From: Syncephalis fuscata | Lineage: Eukaryota; Zoopagomycota; Zoopagomycetes; Zoopagales; Piptocephalidaceae | Assembly (NCBI GenBank): GCA_025786725.1 | Contig: JAHLTZ010000036.1 | Location: forward strand, 62,001 to 126,000 | DNA: 64,000 nt | Reading direction: 5' to 3' | Part shown: positions 13,993 through 25,880 of the stretch, in pieces | Layout: the number at the start of each line of letters is the position of its first letter | How positions within the stretch are numbered: position 1 is the stretch's first letter | Translations under genes and position numbers: made by a program | Notes under the pieces: model-generated | What the model saw: the letters and a program-made list of their open reading frames with translations, nothing else | What the model was told of the DNA's origin: nothing | The model's database searches: none

Positions 13993-15926
13993 CTAAAAGT
14001 TTGGATTATTACGAGTACGTGAGCGATTTGACGACGACGTGTACTGTTCTTGTCCATATCGAGATGTTTGCTGTGTTGGTGAACGCTGGGATCGCGGCTG
14101 TGATTGTTGTGGCTGTCGTCGTTGTGATGATATATACTGTGATTGTACTGTTGTTGATGACTGGAGTTCTGATGGTGCAATAAGTGGACCATTTCTACCG
14201 TTATTGTTGTGTCGATTTAAAGATTGTTGTTGCTGGTGTTGCGCCAATAGTGTACCACTACTGCCTGCAGTAAAGCTACGTGATTGTCGTTTTGGCTGTT
14301 GTGCTAATAATGGTCCATTGCCGCTTGTATTAGCATTATTTGATCGTGGCCGTGGTGGTAGTGTACTAGTCGTTTTTGCTCTTTGGTTCTTCGGTCGACG
14401 CACTGCTACCACGGGTCGTGTATATCGGTCTGACAATTCCCCATCGCTGGTATCGCCGGCATGGCTGCCATTATGGGATCGAGTTTTGTAGCGTCCAGAT
14501 CCAGCTGATGAATTACTAGTAGCTGGTGAGGCTGGTCGACGTGGCAATGGCATAGGTGGGTAGTCGGGACCAATACTAATAAAGCCGTTGTTGCCGTTGT
14601 TTTTAATGGCAGCGCGATTGCCAAAGGGTGGCAATGGTAGATTCGAATGACTACTGTAGTTTGATTCCATGTCTGAATCATCATATTCGCTATTAACGTC
14701 ATTGACATCGACACCGAGTCGTATATTATAGCCATGCTGTACCGAATGGCCGTAGATCGTTTGATCGATTGGCGCCATTACCGCAGACATGGCTTTTGAT
14801 TGCTTTTGAGCACGTCGAGGTTGCCTAGTACGTGTTCGAGAGGAGGATGAATAATCTGTGCCTACAGATTCACGTCTTCCACTATTGTACGCTGCAGTGG
14901 CTGGTCGTACTAGTGAAGCAAGAGAGGCATGCATGTTTTGATTATTGTAATTAATTCCGGCTGATGATAATCTTTTTGGATTAATTACGGCACTAGTTCT
15001 ATTGCCGACTGGTCTGCCACGTGCCCGTTGCATTTCTTCCTCAAGGATCCGACGTTCTTCTAATTCTTTCTTTCTCCGTTTGCGCGATTTACGCGCTATT
15101 AATTCAGAAACACTATTATGATATCAGTAATCCGCCATTTAACGGGTGTAATTTCTACTTACCGTTTATCGATTTTGTGGCACACATATTCTTTCAAATT
15201 GCCACGAATTCTAGAGACTGTTGGATGATAAAGTAAACAAGCTATGATTACAGATGCAATTGTAATAAGCCATAGTATATACGAAATTGTAGCTGTAATT
15301 TCAGGAAGTGTTTTACCAACTCTATGACTACGAATATTTGTGTTCACTCCACTGTTGCCGATAATAACGTTGAGTATCTGACGCGGCGAATTAACAAATA
15401 ATAGACGTTTCCAGCCTATAATGACGTTAGCTATTATGCATCATTATTAACACAGCATACCTTTTAATTGAAAGTAAATGAAATTAGCACTGCGGCCCCA
15501 AAAAGATTTTGTTACATTGATTTGTGCAAAAAGACAGAAAGTCGAATAGGATCTAACGCAATAATAACGATAGGCTGTTCTATTTGTATAGGCATAGGCA
15601 ATATCGCGGCTTTTAACAATGCGGCGAGCCTTGATCCATTCCGATATAAATAGACCTGTTGAAAGAAGCAATGATATACTGTAGATTACCAGACCAACAT
15701 AAAATGATCCACTCTGAGATCTGCCGGAAGTTTTCATATAACTAATTACTGTAATTGCATCGGCTATATATGCACCGACTGATCTCATAATCAGCACATA
15801 AACAATACAGTATCTTAATTGCATCCATGTTGAGTTATTATAAAACTCATTAATATCGACAAAATCAAATTTATGATCGGGTATAATTTCACGTTTCCAT
15901 TTTACCGTGTCTTTACGTTCCACCAT
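13993..15926 (-). CDS. Kch1-like plasma membrane protein, paralog A
   Basis: Kch1/Prm6-family proteins are fungal plasma-membrane proteins linked to low-affinity potassium uptake and to calcium responses. Three exons (15926-15461, 15415-15163, 15112-13993) sum to 1839 nt, 612 aa, with no frame break. The start is the ATG of MVERKDTVKWKRE because it aligns with the starts of the other copies; an upstream open extension lacks conservation. The family core is present: DHKFDFVD, four or so membrane segments, SRDIAYAYTN, then WKRLLFVNSPRQILN and RGNLKEYVCHKIDKR. After the core comes a long disordered, Ser/Arg/Asn-rich tail of about 340 residues that ends SRYGQEQYTSSSNRS. Intron 1 and the adjoining 3' part of exon 1 are almost identical to gene B. 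Confidence 0.85.
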
Positions 15927-17023
15927 ATTAAAAATGGCTATTAGAATTAAAGCTCCACTTAATGAGTAAAAATCAATTAAATGAATCAATTGATAGTCGG
16001 TAATAATAATAATGATAAAGTTCAAGCCAAGAACAAATGTCAGTCTTTTGGTTATCGTCTGCTCTAAATAAACCAGCGTCGAGTAGGAAATCAAATAGGC
16101 AAGGCTGTTATAGACTGGCAATAAAGCCTTCTAAAGTATATCACGTGTACTGACTGAATAGCAGTATATAGTAAAGCAATAATGTAGAAATGGATTGGTG
16201 TAATAATAAGGAGCAATAGAAAGAAGACAACATGGCAATTTATTGCCTTATACTTTTGTTTGGCATGCGTGTTATATTTAGGCCATTCAAGGATTACCAG
16301 TAATCAGCAGGTAAGTTTATACCTTTACTGTGATGCATAAACCGGTTACAATCAATGAACGTGACTATTATGCAGTAGTCTTGGCAATATTATGGCTTGT
16401 ATTTGCCACTCATCACTGGGTAATCATTAAGCCAAAACGGCACATGTTTTATGTTTAATGACGCGAAACAAAGTCGGAAAACAATCTTGTTTATTGAGCC
16501 ATACGTACTTATTGGATTGGATACCTCATATAGCAGTGTAGATATAATTGTAATGAACTATAATGTTGCTATAAAAACAATAGCAGCTATAAGCATATAA
16601 AAGTGTGCAAAACATGAGTTAAATACATTTAGATACTATTTATTAATAATAAAACTAGCTAGGTGTATAGCTTTTTTTTAAATAATTGGTAATTAAGACT
16701 TGGAATACGGTTAAAAACGTGCAATTATAGATTTTGTGCGTGGAAATAAATTAATAATTTATAATTACCAAATACGGTAATGATAATGTATTAATATTTA
16801 AAATTATTGCTGCCATAAAACGGCTGATGTGTATATGAATAATAATACAGCTGATGTTTTAACTGACTAATTAAAAAACATAGTTTTGCTCATGACAATA
16901 TGAATATTAGTATTGACTGTGTCTCTAAATTATAAATCTATAAACAATAAGAATAATATTATATCGAGTTTAAGATTTTATTGAGCTATTTACTATATAC
17001 AATGTGTTAGATATATGAGCTAT
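15927..17023. other. Intergenic region between Kch1-like A and B, with a paralog relic
   Basis: No intact gene is present. A short plus-strand frame (MAIYCLILLFGM, from about 16231) ends quickly before a GTAAGT and is not convincing. Segments 16430-16510 and 16801-16856 resemble the 3' flank and the last codons of gene C (see the separate relic entry). Confidence 0.55.
16430..16856 (-). pseudogene. Relic of a fifth Kch1-like copy (3' end only)
   Basis: On the minus strand 16856-16801 reads LYYYSYTHQPFYGSNNF. It aligns residue for residue with the last residues of gene C (PYSSSTHRPPYGGGNF). The segment 16430-16510 matches the 3' flank of gene C at 21003-21080 (shared words CATGTTTTA, GTTTAATGAC, GAAA/CAAAGT, TTGAG/AGC). 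Nothing upstream of the tail can be aligned by eye. The simplest reading is a truncated, decayed copy left by tandem duplication, with about 290 bp inserted between the two matching parts. Confidence 0.6.
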
Positions 17024-18801
17024 TTACTCAGAGCTTTGACCATCACGGATATGCGAACGCTTTGATGAAGATGTATACTGCTCTTGTCCGTATCGAGATG
17101 GCTGTTGCGATTGTGATGATTTGGATGCTGTATTGAGCAAACTAGCTGTACCATTATTATACCTGCTCGAAGATTCCGATTGGTGTTGTCGTGGTGACGA
17201 TAATGTATCACTAATACGTGTATTGGAGCCGCTATATGATTTTTGGTGTAGTGGCAAGTTGCCAGTGCTGCCTGTTTTTGGACTTTGTGGTCGGCGTACT
17301 ACTGGTCGTGTATATCGGTCGGGAATGTGTCATCATTAATACTACTGGCATGGCTATTATTGCGAGATCGGCTCTTGTAGATTTCAAATTTGGTCAATGA
17401 ATTACTATTGGTAGGCGAGGCCGTTTGACGTGGCAAAACCAAAGGCAGATAGCTATCTTCAGTATCCTCTGCACCACTGTTGCTACCACCAGCACTGCCA
17501 CGACTGGCAAAGGGCGATAACGGCAATATTGGTGGGTCTTTAATGTCAGATTCAAGGTCCAAGTCTTCATAATCACCGTTGATTTCGTTGGCATCGACAC
17601 CAAGACGTGTGCTATAGCCATGCTGCGCCGAATGGCCATAGATTGTTTGATTGATAGGCGTCATTATATCAGACATGGCCATCTTTTGTTTTCCAAAACG
17701 GCGAGGTGGTAAAGTTTGTGCTTTAGACGAGGGTGAGTTATCGGCACTTAATAATTTAGTGTTGTTAGACCGCACCAGCGAGGCAAGAGAAGCGTGAGTA
17801 TCGTCTTTGTTTTCTCCCGCTTTTACGGATGAAGAACTTTCTATATTAATTGTTTTGTTGTTGCTAGCATTAATTGGTTTGCCGCGTGCTCGTTCCAGAT
17901 CTTCCTTAAGAAGTCGGCGTTCTGCTTTTTCTTGCTTTCTACGCTTGTCCCCGTTAGATTTTAGCAGCTTAGAAATGCTGGCACAATATAATTAATATGC
18001 TAGTCAATAGTTATAATTTACTGCTTACCGTTTATCAATTTTATGGCATACATATTTTTTTAAATTGCCACGGATTCTAGAAGCCGTCGGGCGATAGAGT
18101 ATACACGCCATTATAATGGAAACCAGGGTAAAACCCCATAAAACAGTGGAAATTGTCGATCCAATTCCTTGAATCCTTTTTTCAATATTAGGATTATAAA
18201 TGTCAAAACTGTTTTTTACACCTTCAATAGTAAGAATAATATTGATTATTTTATGCGGTGAACTAGCAAGAAACAAACGTTTCCAGTCTAGATCAATGTT
18301 AGCTATTATGCATCATTATTAACACAGCATACCTTTTAATTGAAAGTAAATGAAATTAGCACTGCGGCCCCAAAAAGATTTTGTTACATTGATTTGTGCA
18401 AAAAGACAGAAAGTCGAATAGGATCTAACGCAATAATAACGATAGGCTGTTCTATTTGTATAGGCATAGGCAATATCGCGGCTTTTAACAATACGGCGAG
18501 CCTTGATCCATTCCAATACAAATAAAACTGTTGAAAGAAGCAATGATATACTGTAGACTATGAAGGCAACATAGATGAGTGGATCAACCCTTCCTTCTAT
18601 CACGATTATAGCGAAGGATACTGCCGTAGATACATCAGCTATATATGCACCAACTGATTTCATAATCAGCACATAAACAATACAGTATTTCAACCGCATC
18701 CATGTTGAGTTATCATAAAACTCATTAATATCGACAAAATCAAATTTATGATCGGGTATAATTTCACGTTTCCATTTTACCGTGTCTTTATGTTCCACCA
18801 T
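17024..18801 (-). CDS. Kch1-like plasma membrane protein, paralog B (one frameshift)
   Basis: This is a tandem copy of gene A with the same exon structure: 18801-18333, 18287-18029 and 17977-17024. It starts MVEHKDTVKWKREIIPDHKF and keeps the membrane core, SRDIAYAYTNRTAYRYY, WKRLFLASSPHK and RGNLKKYVCHKIDKR. The disordered tail is shorter (about 315 residues) and shares IYGHSAQHGYSTRLGVDANE and SRYGQEQYTSSSKRS with A. One C is missing from a C run near 17325, where ACATTCCCGACC should continue as DRYTRPVV, as in gene A. With one base restored the exons sum to 1683 nt, 560 aa. SPHK replaces the APRQ/SPRQ motif of the other copies, which may matter for function. Confidence 0.8.
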
Positions 18802-21082
18802 ATTGGCAATCACTGATACGACTTAATTTGAGTTATGGAATACAAATGGATTGAGTGAATGAGTTGATTGTTAATAGAATTAGGTTAAGACGAAAGATAA
18901 ATAAAGGTTTTTGCTTATCAATCGTTCTAAATAGATATCGAGTAGAACTTTAAACAAGTAAAGTAGCTATGTAGTAGTAGCACACTTTGATAGAGTGTAA
19001 CGCGTGTTAGTTAGACAGTAGTATTTAACAACGAGAGTAGTAGTAATGAGAAGAATAATACGGATAAAAATACATCACCTTACAAGATGACATTATATAG
19101 CGTTGCAGGGCACGCATACCGCTTCTAGACTATTCATGGGTATCTACAAAAGCAAGCAAGTTAGCTCATGCCTTTACTACAAATGCATGTACAACATGTT
19201 TTCAATAGAAAAGTGTAACAATGTGTAAAATAGCTGCAGCAATGTATGAAATACTTTCAACTACACTACACATGTTTGTTATCGTCAATGGCTAACTACT
19301 GGTTGCACAAAAATAAAACTATGCTTAATGTTAGGCGTATTCTTGTAAAAACATAACTATAATATTGGGCTGGTAACAATATCACTAAGAAATGCACCAT
19401 GGATTAGACAGTATGTTAAAGTCATATGTGAACAGTTACAGGGATAATGCATATAATGGATGTCAGCGCTAATTACAAAGAACAAAGAACCACATAAGGA
19501 TATAGCCAATAAATAATTGCTAACTGTGGACATATGCACAGTCACCTGAGCTGATATGCTGCATCATGCTGAAATAGTACAAGGCATTCAGGTTCTATCG
19601 TTAGTCACCCTTACTGCAGAATAATAGCATTACTCAATATCAATGAAAACAACCAATTTTTAGTTCCATCTTATTTGTTTTTAGTACCATACAAAGTTAT
19701 CCAGTTTATTATATAGGAACTGTGCATTAAACAACCAATAGAAAATAAGTCTATTGTTAAAGCAATATTAACTAACTAGCATGTTGTATTCTGAGTGCTA
19801 TGGCAGGTATTAATGAATGCCAAAGGCCAACATTATACGATAGTGTCAAAATAACATGCTACTTGTTCATTTAGGCTGCATTCTTTAAAAGCATAATTAT
19901 AGCATTTATTTAGGCCAATAAATTATTGTCTCATCTTTTAAAATATGTGGTGCTATTCCATTACTTTATTGATGTGTTTTATAATATCAGTATTTGGTGC
20001 TAAGTGACTTTCTTCTTTTGGTATATTCACTAATATATTGAATATGTTCTATGATAATGAGTAGTTTTGGGGTAAAATAACTTTATTCTTAATGCATTAT
20101 TGCTTCACTTGTTGTCCTATGATGTACCAACATGTTGGGTAGATTGACTTTTATTATTTACACTCCATTTATTAATGAATTAAACTCACATCTTTATAAA
20201 TATTGACCGACAAACACCTTCTACACTATATCCTTCCATTGCTTTTTTCACAAATCACTTTTATCACTCTAATTATTGGTATTAGCAGCTTCTTTAGCAT
20301 GGTAAGTGCATTTCTGGCTTGTTTTTATGCTATTTGAGCATATTCTGTGATATTCTCATTGTATGCTTTGTTTTACTGTAGACCATTACAAGTTGTGCTA
20401 ATAACATTATTATGATATCAATAGTAGTAGACCGCACTGTTGTATGGGCATAATTGCAAACACAATAACTGTATTGTCTATATTAATTGCTACTTTTTTA
20501 GAGATATATTAATGTATAGCAATACAGAATAGAATAAAAATGATATATATGTACTGAGTGTATGCATACTGGATAATGAATTTATGATGACGAGTATTTG
20601 ATGATTGATGTCACTCACCACCCATCATCACGTTCAATAGATTGGATGTTATTAACAGTAGTCATTTAACCACCAAGTAAACAATAAATGTGATGATGCA
20701 ATGATTAAATAAAACTCACCACTTGTTCCCATGTTCAATAGAACAAAAATGTAGTTCAACTACGCGAATGTTATTAAAAATAGCCATTTGGCCCTCAAAT
20801 CATATTAAATAGTCAAAAAAATCTAGGTACAAAATATATACGGCTGGTTATTGTGTGTCTATTAAACTATTTACGACAATGGAGCTTGTTAGTTGTAGCG
20901 ACAATTACATTTTGGTACTTTACAAATGACTACAGCTTTCATTAATAATCAATAATAAACCTTTTATATTAATCATCTGGCATTGACTAGCTATTGATTG
21001 TACCAAAACAGGCATATGTTTTAAGTTTAATGACATGAAATAAAGTAAAGAAGAAATATGATTCATTGAAGCATAGTAGCAT
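18802..21082. other. Intergenic region between Kch1-like B and C
   Basis: No gene is supported in 2.3 kb of AT-rich sequence. Segment 20060-20180 is about 100 bp similar to 24230-24340 on the other side of gene C. A copy of a dispersed repeat lies at about 20570-20800. Confidence 0.55.
20570..20800 (+). repeat. Dispersed repeat family copy (near full length)
   Basis: It begins near TATGCATACTGGATAATGAA and runs through TATTTGATGATTGATGTCAC, TTCAATAGATTGGATGTTAT and ATGATTAAATAAAACTCACC to CTACGCGAATGTTATT. Similar copies or pieces occur at 41362-41575 (reverse), 41875-42085, 44850-44965, 27815-27910 (reverse) and elsewhere. It carries no coding sequence; two internal blocks (ACTCACCAC...TTCAATAG) resemble each other. 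Confidence 0.7.
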
Positions 21083-23150
21083 CTAAAAATTGCCGCCGCC
21101 ATAAGGTGGTCGATGTGTAGATGAAGAATACGGCTGTTGTTGCTGATGTGGCTGTGGCTGTCGCGGCATAGGCTGCGCGTTACCACGATTGCCATTACCA
21201 TAGTTGCGTTGTGGTCGGCCACGTGTACCGTACCGGCTTGAAGCACCATCATCATCGCTTTCATCGCCATAATTGCTACGATTGTCGCCCTGGTGGTGCG
21301 GTCGGCCACCATATCGTCCTGATCCCATAGAAGAGACACTGCCAGTGGGGGAGGCCGGTCGACGTGGCGGCAGCATTGCATAAGCTTCATTTGTTGGGGT
21401 GTGATTAGGACCGTTGCCATATCGGTTTTGCAGACCAGATGGTGTTTGCGGTGCATTATAGTGGTGATTATTGTGCTGGTGGGCCAATCGGCTATCTCCA
21501 CCATAGTTAGATCCAGCATCCGATCCACCAAAGTCACTACGTGCATAAGGTGCTCGTGGTGGTCCACCATAACGAGATGTATCGATGGGTGGTGGTATAT
21601 GGTGTGGTGGTGGTGGTGGGCGATGATTGGGCCCGCCACGATGACTGCCGGCGTATTCACTGCCACCATAATCACTTCGACCATCGTCGTAACCATTGCC
21701 GGCTGGTCCATTAGGTGGATATGGTCGTCCTGGACGATCGCGTGCTCCACTGTAATCGCTACGCGTATCGTCATAATCGTTGGTATGATTATTATGACCA
21801 AAACGGCTTGGTTCAGCGTGCATAGGTGGTGCACGTTGATAGTTTTGTTGTTGTTGGCCATATCCTGCTGCTCGTCCATATGGATCTTGGTTTACAGGCA
21901 TAGGTGGCATTGGATGTGCCGAGGCATAGTTGGGATCCTGATGTACCAAGGGCTGTCGTGATACAGATGAATAAGTAGTACTTACGGATTCAATACTAGG
22001 TCGACGATACACGGCGGGAGCAGGACGTTTATCTGCAAATTTATTGGTCGTAGAAGGATTTGGTCGTACCATTGCTGAAATAGGACGGGAGTTATTGTCC
22101 ACAGCGTTCAATGTAGGCAAAGTAGGCTGACGTCCGGCGACAGCGGTAATAGCGGCCTTGCTAGTCACATCTTTGCCTTGAGCTCGAAGCATTTCCTCTT
22201 GAATACGACGTTGATCACGCTGTTGTTCCAAGATGCGTTTACGCGATTTACGCAATAGCAAATTAGCAATACTAAATTGTTGAATTAGTATTTGATACAT
22301 ATGCTACACTAAAGTATTACTTACCGCTTATCTATCTTATGACAAACATATTCTTTCAAATTGCCTCTAATGTTGCACAGCAGTGGCACATACAAAAAAC
22401 ATGCTATGACCGTGAACACGGCTGTGATGCACCAGAGTGCAAACGAAAAGGTAGACGTAAAGAACGATGTACGCAATCTTACATCTTGAGGACTTGTAGG
22501 ACGAAACACTGCCCAATCAATACCATGGCCACCCTTGGTAGCAGTGGCCCATATATTAATGGCATTAAGTACTTGACGTGGAGCGTCAGCCAACAACATA
22601 CGTTTCCAGCCTATATTCCACCGTTTGTTATTAGTGTTATTCATAACAAGTGGACTATTGATAGTTACTTACCTTTTAATGTAAAGTAGACGAAATAGGC
22701 AATGCGATCTTTAAGGGATTGCGTAACACCAATTTGTGAGAAAAAGCAGTAATGTGAATAGGACCGAATGCTGTAGAAACGAAAAGCGGCGATATTTGTA
22801 TACGCATAGGCAATATCCCGACTAGCAATAATTCGTCTGGCCTTCTTTCCTTCCCATAGCAGTAATATAAATGATACAGCAATAGAGGCAAGATAAAGCC
22901 AACGTCGTATGTCTAACGGAATCAAGATATCCTTTTCCTTAGACATGCCGTCTGATTTAATCAGCAGATAAGCGGTCCATATATCGGCGCAGTACATTAA
23001 TATTGCCTTAATAACGACAAGAAAAATAAAGCAATAGGTAATTCGTCGGATAGGAGAAGAATCGTAAAATACTTTAACGTCTACAAAATCGAATTTGTGA
23101 TCCTGGACAACTTCACGCTTCCATTTTGCGGTGGAGCAACAGCAACCCAT
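21083..23150 (-). CDS. Kch1-like plasma membrane protein, paralog C
   Basis: Exons 23150-22673, 22610-22325 and 22271-21083 sum to 1953 nt, 650 aa, without frame problems. The start ATG gives MGCCCSTAKWKREVVQDHKF. A glycine at position 2 followed by three cysteines is the kind of N-terminus that is often myristoylated and/or palmitoylated, although this is inference. The core shows DHKFDFVD, SRDIAYAYTNIAAFRFY, LLADAPRQVLNAINIWA (the family motif closest to yeast Kch1) and RGNLKEYVCHKIDKR. The tail of about 400 residues is rich in Pro, Gly, Asn, Tyr and Arg (RYGG/YGGGD-type repeats) and is predicted to be disordered. It ends PPYGGGNF. The GC content of the tail is clearly above that of its surroundings. 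Confidence 0.88.
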
Positions 23151-25880
23151 GTTGTTAAATAGTGCTGCCACCTAAGTGTTAAATATAATAGTAGCAAGTC
23201 GTGCAACGGCCGTCAATACTAGTATAATATGTATGAGCGGTGATTGAAAACCGTTTTATCTACTGCGCCAAGTACAGGTAGATATTGTTTATCTATCGAA
23301 GTTTAAAGATAAATTGTTGTTTGTTGTTGTTATTATTGCTATGGTCGATATTGCTATCACTGCTATTAATGCTGTTAGCTGTTATTATGCTTTTTAATTC
23401 AGATGACAGCAAGTATAGTATTTAATGCAGTCTATGAACCAATGAATAGCTCAAAAGTATCCTGCAATATCGAAGATAAAAATAAGTTCAATTCTGAACG
23501 AGAAGATAAAGGAGAAAGAAGTATGCTAGTGCGCCTTACGGAACCAAGCCGAGGCCCAAGCAGAAAAAATGCGATATAAAAAGAATACTACCACTGTTAC
23601 TGCGAATACACAGGTGAACTTGATTTATCTGCCAAGCATGCCTAAGTACTTGTGTACATCTGCTGCAATGATGAGAACAGTAGCGGTAAGGTTAGTAAAG
23701 ATAGCTGTGATAGTTGGAGTAGCGGAATGTACGAGAGAAGAGATAAACCGCTGAAACAAAAGTAACGAGATGAGTATCCTCGGCGATAAAGAGGCGACAC
23801 TTTTTGAAGAAAGGAGATGATAGAAAGAATGTTCCAAAAATAGTAGCCAAGAGATGTCAATTGCTAAATGTGTTAGGCCAATGCATGAGTGATTGAGTTT
23901 GTCAATTCTAGATTTGATGGATTCTATTAAACTATTGCTTTATAGATACTGTGTTGCATCAGCTCTGAGCAGTTATCTACAAGCTTATACTGGTCAATAC
24001 GCAATAAATCTATGTTTTATACGCACTTGTGTTTATGATAATGATACCGAGTTTAGAAATGAATTGATTGTATTACATTTGTCCCGTTGCCCTACACATA
24101 AATCTATAAATACGACTAATAATAGATACCATTTAAACAGGTAGATCATTGCCTCAGTTGTCGAAATGCACCTAGACTATTTCATTAATATATCACTAAT
24201 ACTATATTTTACAATCGTATTATTTGCTGTTAAATGACTTTTATCCTTAATACGTTGGTTATCCAACTATCAATCTGTTCTATGATATACCGACATGTTG
24301 GGGAACTGGCTTTTATTATTTACACTCCGCTTATTAGCTTATTAGTATTTTATCTCACGCCTTTACCATCTCTTAATTGCACAGCTTACAGTTTACATGC
24401 TATTTTTAATCTTTATTTTATTTTATACAATATTTATTTATTAAACCCTTTTCGCACTTTATTTATGCTGCTAATAAATACTAAATATTCTAATTTGCTA
24501 TAGATTATTATTGCAGATCATAATGGTGGCAGTTTGTGTAGTTTCGACAATAGCAAGTCACATTGCTGTACCGTTATTGAAGATTCGTATCGATAATTGA
24601 ATTAAAATGACCATAGTCATATATAGATAATTTCCAAAATAGTGACTACGGTAACTATATTGCTATTATTTCCTTACCAATTACTTTTCTTTTTCTCTTT
24701 GCTTTATTTCACCATTTAAATAGCCTTATATATTGGTATTAATCTATGGCGTATAAGAGTGTTAATCAAACAACGCTGCGCCAATCTTAGTCACTGGGCT
24801 GTCTTTTCTAATTTGGCATTGTATTGGATATTAATTATCGTTAATGACTATTAGTTGAGTGCTTTTTGGTTATATGTACTATCGATCTAAATTTCAAATA
24901 TACACTGCTATTCGAGATTTGTAGCCATGGATGTTTCTATTGTACATACTAGAGATATTCATAACTTTTACATAACATATTAGTATAGCTAACAATAATG
25001 GTGCAAATGTGTTAATGATGAAAGGCTAATAAAACACAGAAAAGCATATAACCAAATGAATGAACAAAAAAAGAATGCATGAATAATAATAATGTAATTA
25101 TAGTATACAAAACCAAGTGAATACTATGAGCGTAATAAATCGACATTTGTAACAATACAGCTGGCAATAAATAAACACTTTTACTACTTTTGCTTAACCA
25201 ACATACGATAAAACGATAAAACGTAAAGTAATCAGTATAATAAATTTGTTATCCTATACATATATATTTTTAACGTTATATAACCGTACAAGTTTAAATC
25301 TATTGGTGAGGCTATATCCATAAAAGGACTATGGATAAATCGGTCATCATCAAATGAATGATTTCTACGTTATTTTATGGTAGTGATGCTTTATCATAGT
25401 AACTACTAATCAAGTACAATGACGATATAAAAAAGAATCTCCAATGCATATAAATGGTATTGTCATTACCTAGTTGTGTTATAAATCGCATTTTTATGAT
25501 GGATAAACTGATTGGCCTCTAACATGTGATAATGGGATAAACTAAAGGACATCATACGATATTATATTGCTCGTGGTCTTTGTTCACACCATTATACGAA
25601 CTATATATTGCTCTGCACGCGCGTTTTGTTTCGCTCATGCCTAACCAGCTTCTTCTCCTTTCTAATCTTCCTCTCTTAACAAGCTTGCTTATTTCATTTC
25701 AATACTTGTATTGTCAAATTGCTACCTGCAGCTAACTGCATACCACATTTCCTTATTTTTCTATAAGCTTTAGTTGCGTGTGCGTTGATAATCACCCTGC
25801 CTACAGCCTTGTTACTCACCTTTATTCTTTATCTTTTTCTACAAACAAAGTAGCAAACATCTGCGGAAACAGTGTTCATC
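23151..25880. other. Intergenic region between Kch1-like C and the lipase
   Basis: No gene can be supported in 2.7 kb. A frame at 24234-24503 is hydrophobic and AT-driven, and it overlaps a block that is repeated at 20060-20180, so I do not call it. Pyrimidine-rich sequence at 25660-25850 precedes the lipase start and probably belongs to its promoter/5' UTR. Confidence 0.55.

Noticed and set aside
14039-14491. Plus-strand Cys-rich frame opposite Kch1-like A
   Set aside because: It is the reverse complement of the repetitive tail of gene A; its cysteines mirror codons of the Asn/Ser/Gln-rich tail.
20299-20304. Second ATG|GTAAGT split start codon
   Set aside because: The context resembles the adenylate cyclase start, but no downstream exon with coding character can be joined to it.
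21401-21961. Plus-strand frame opposite Kch1-like C
   Set aside because: It is a shadow of the Gly/Tyr/Arg-rich tail of gene C; the composition is an artefact of the other strand.
24234-24503. Hydrophobic 89-residue membrane protein
   Set aside because: The AT-rich frame overlaps a duplicated non-coding block at 20060-20180, where the frame is not kept.
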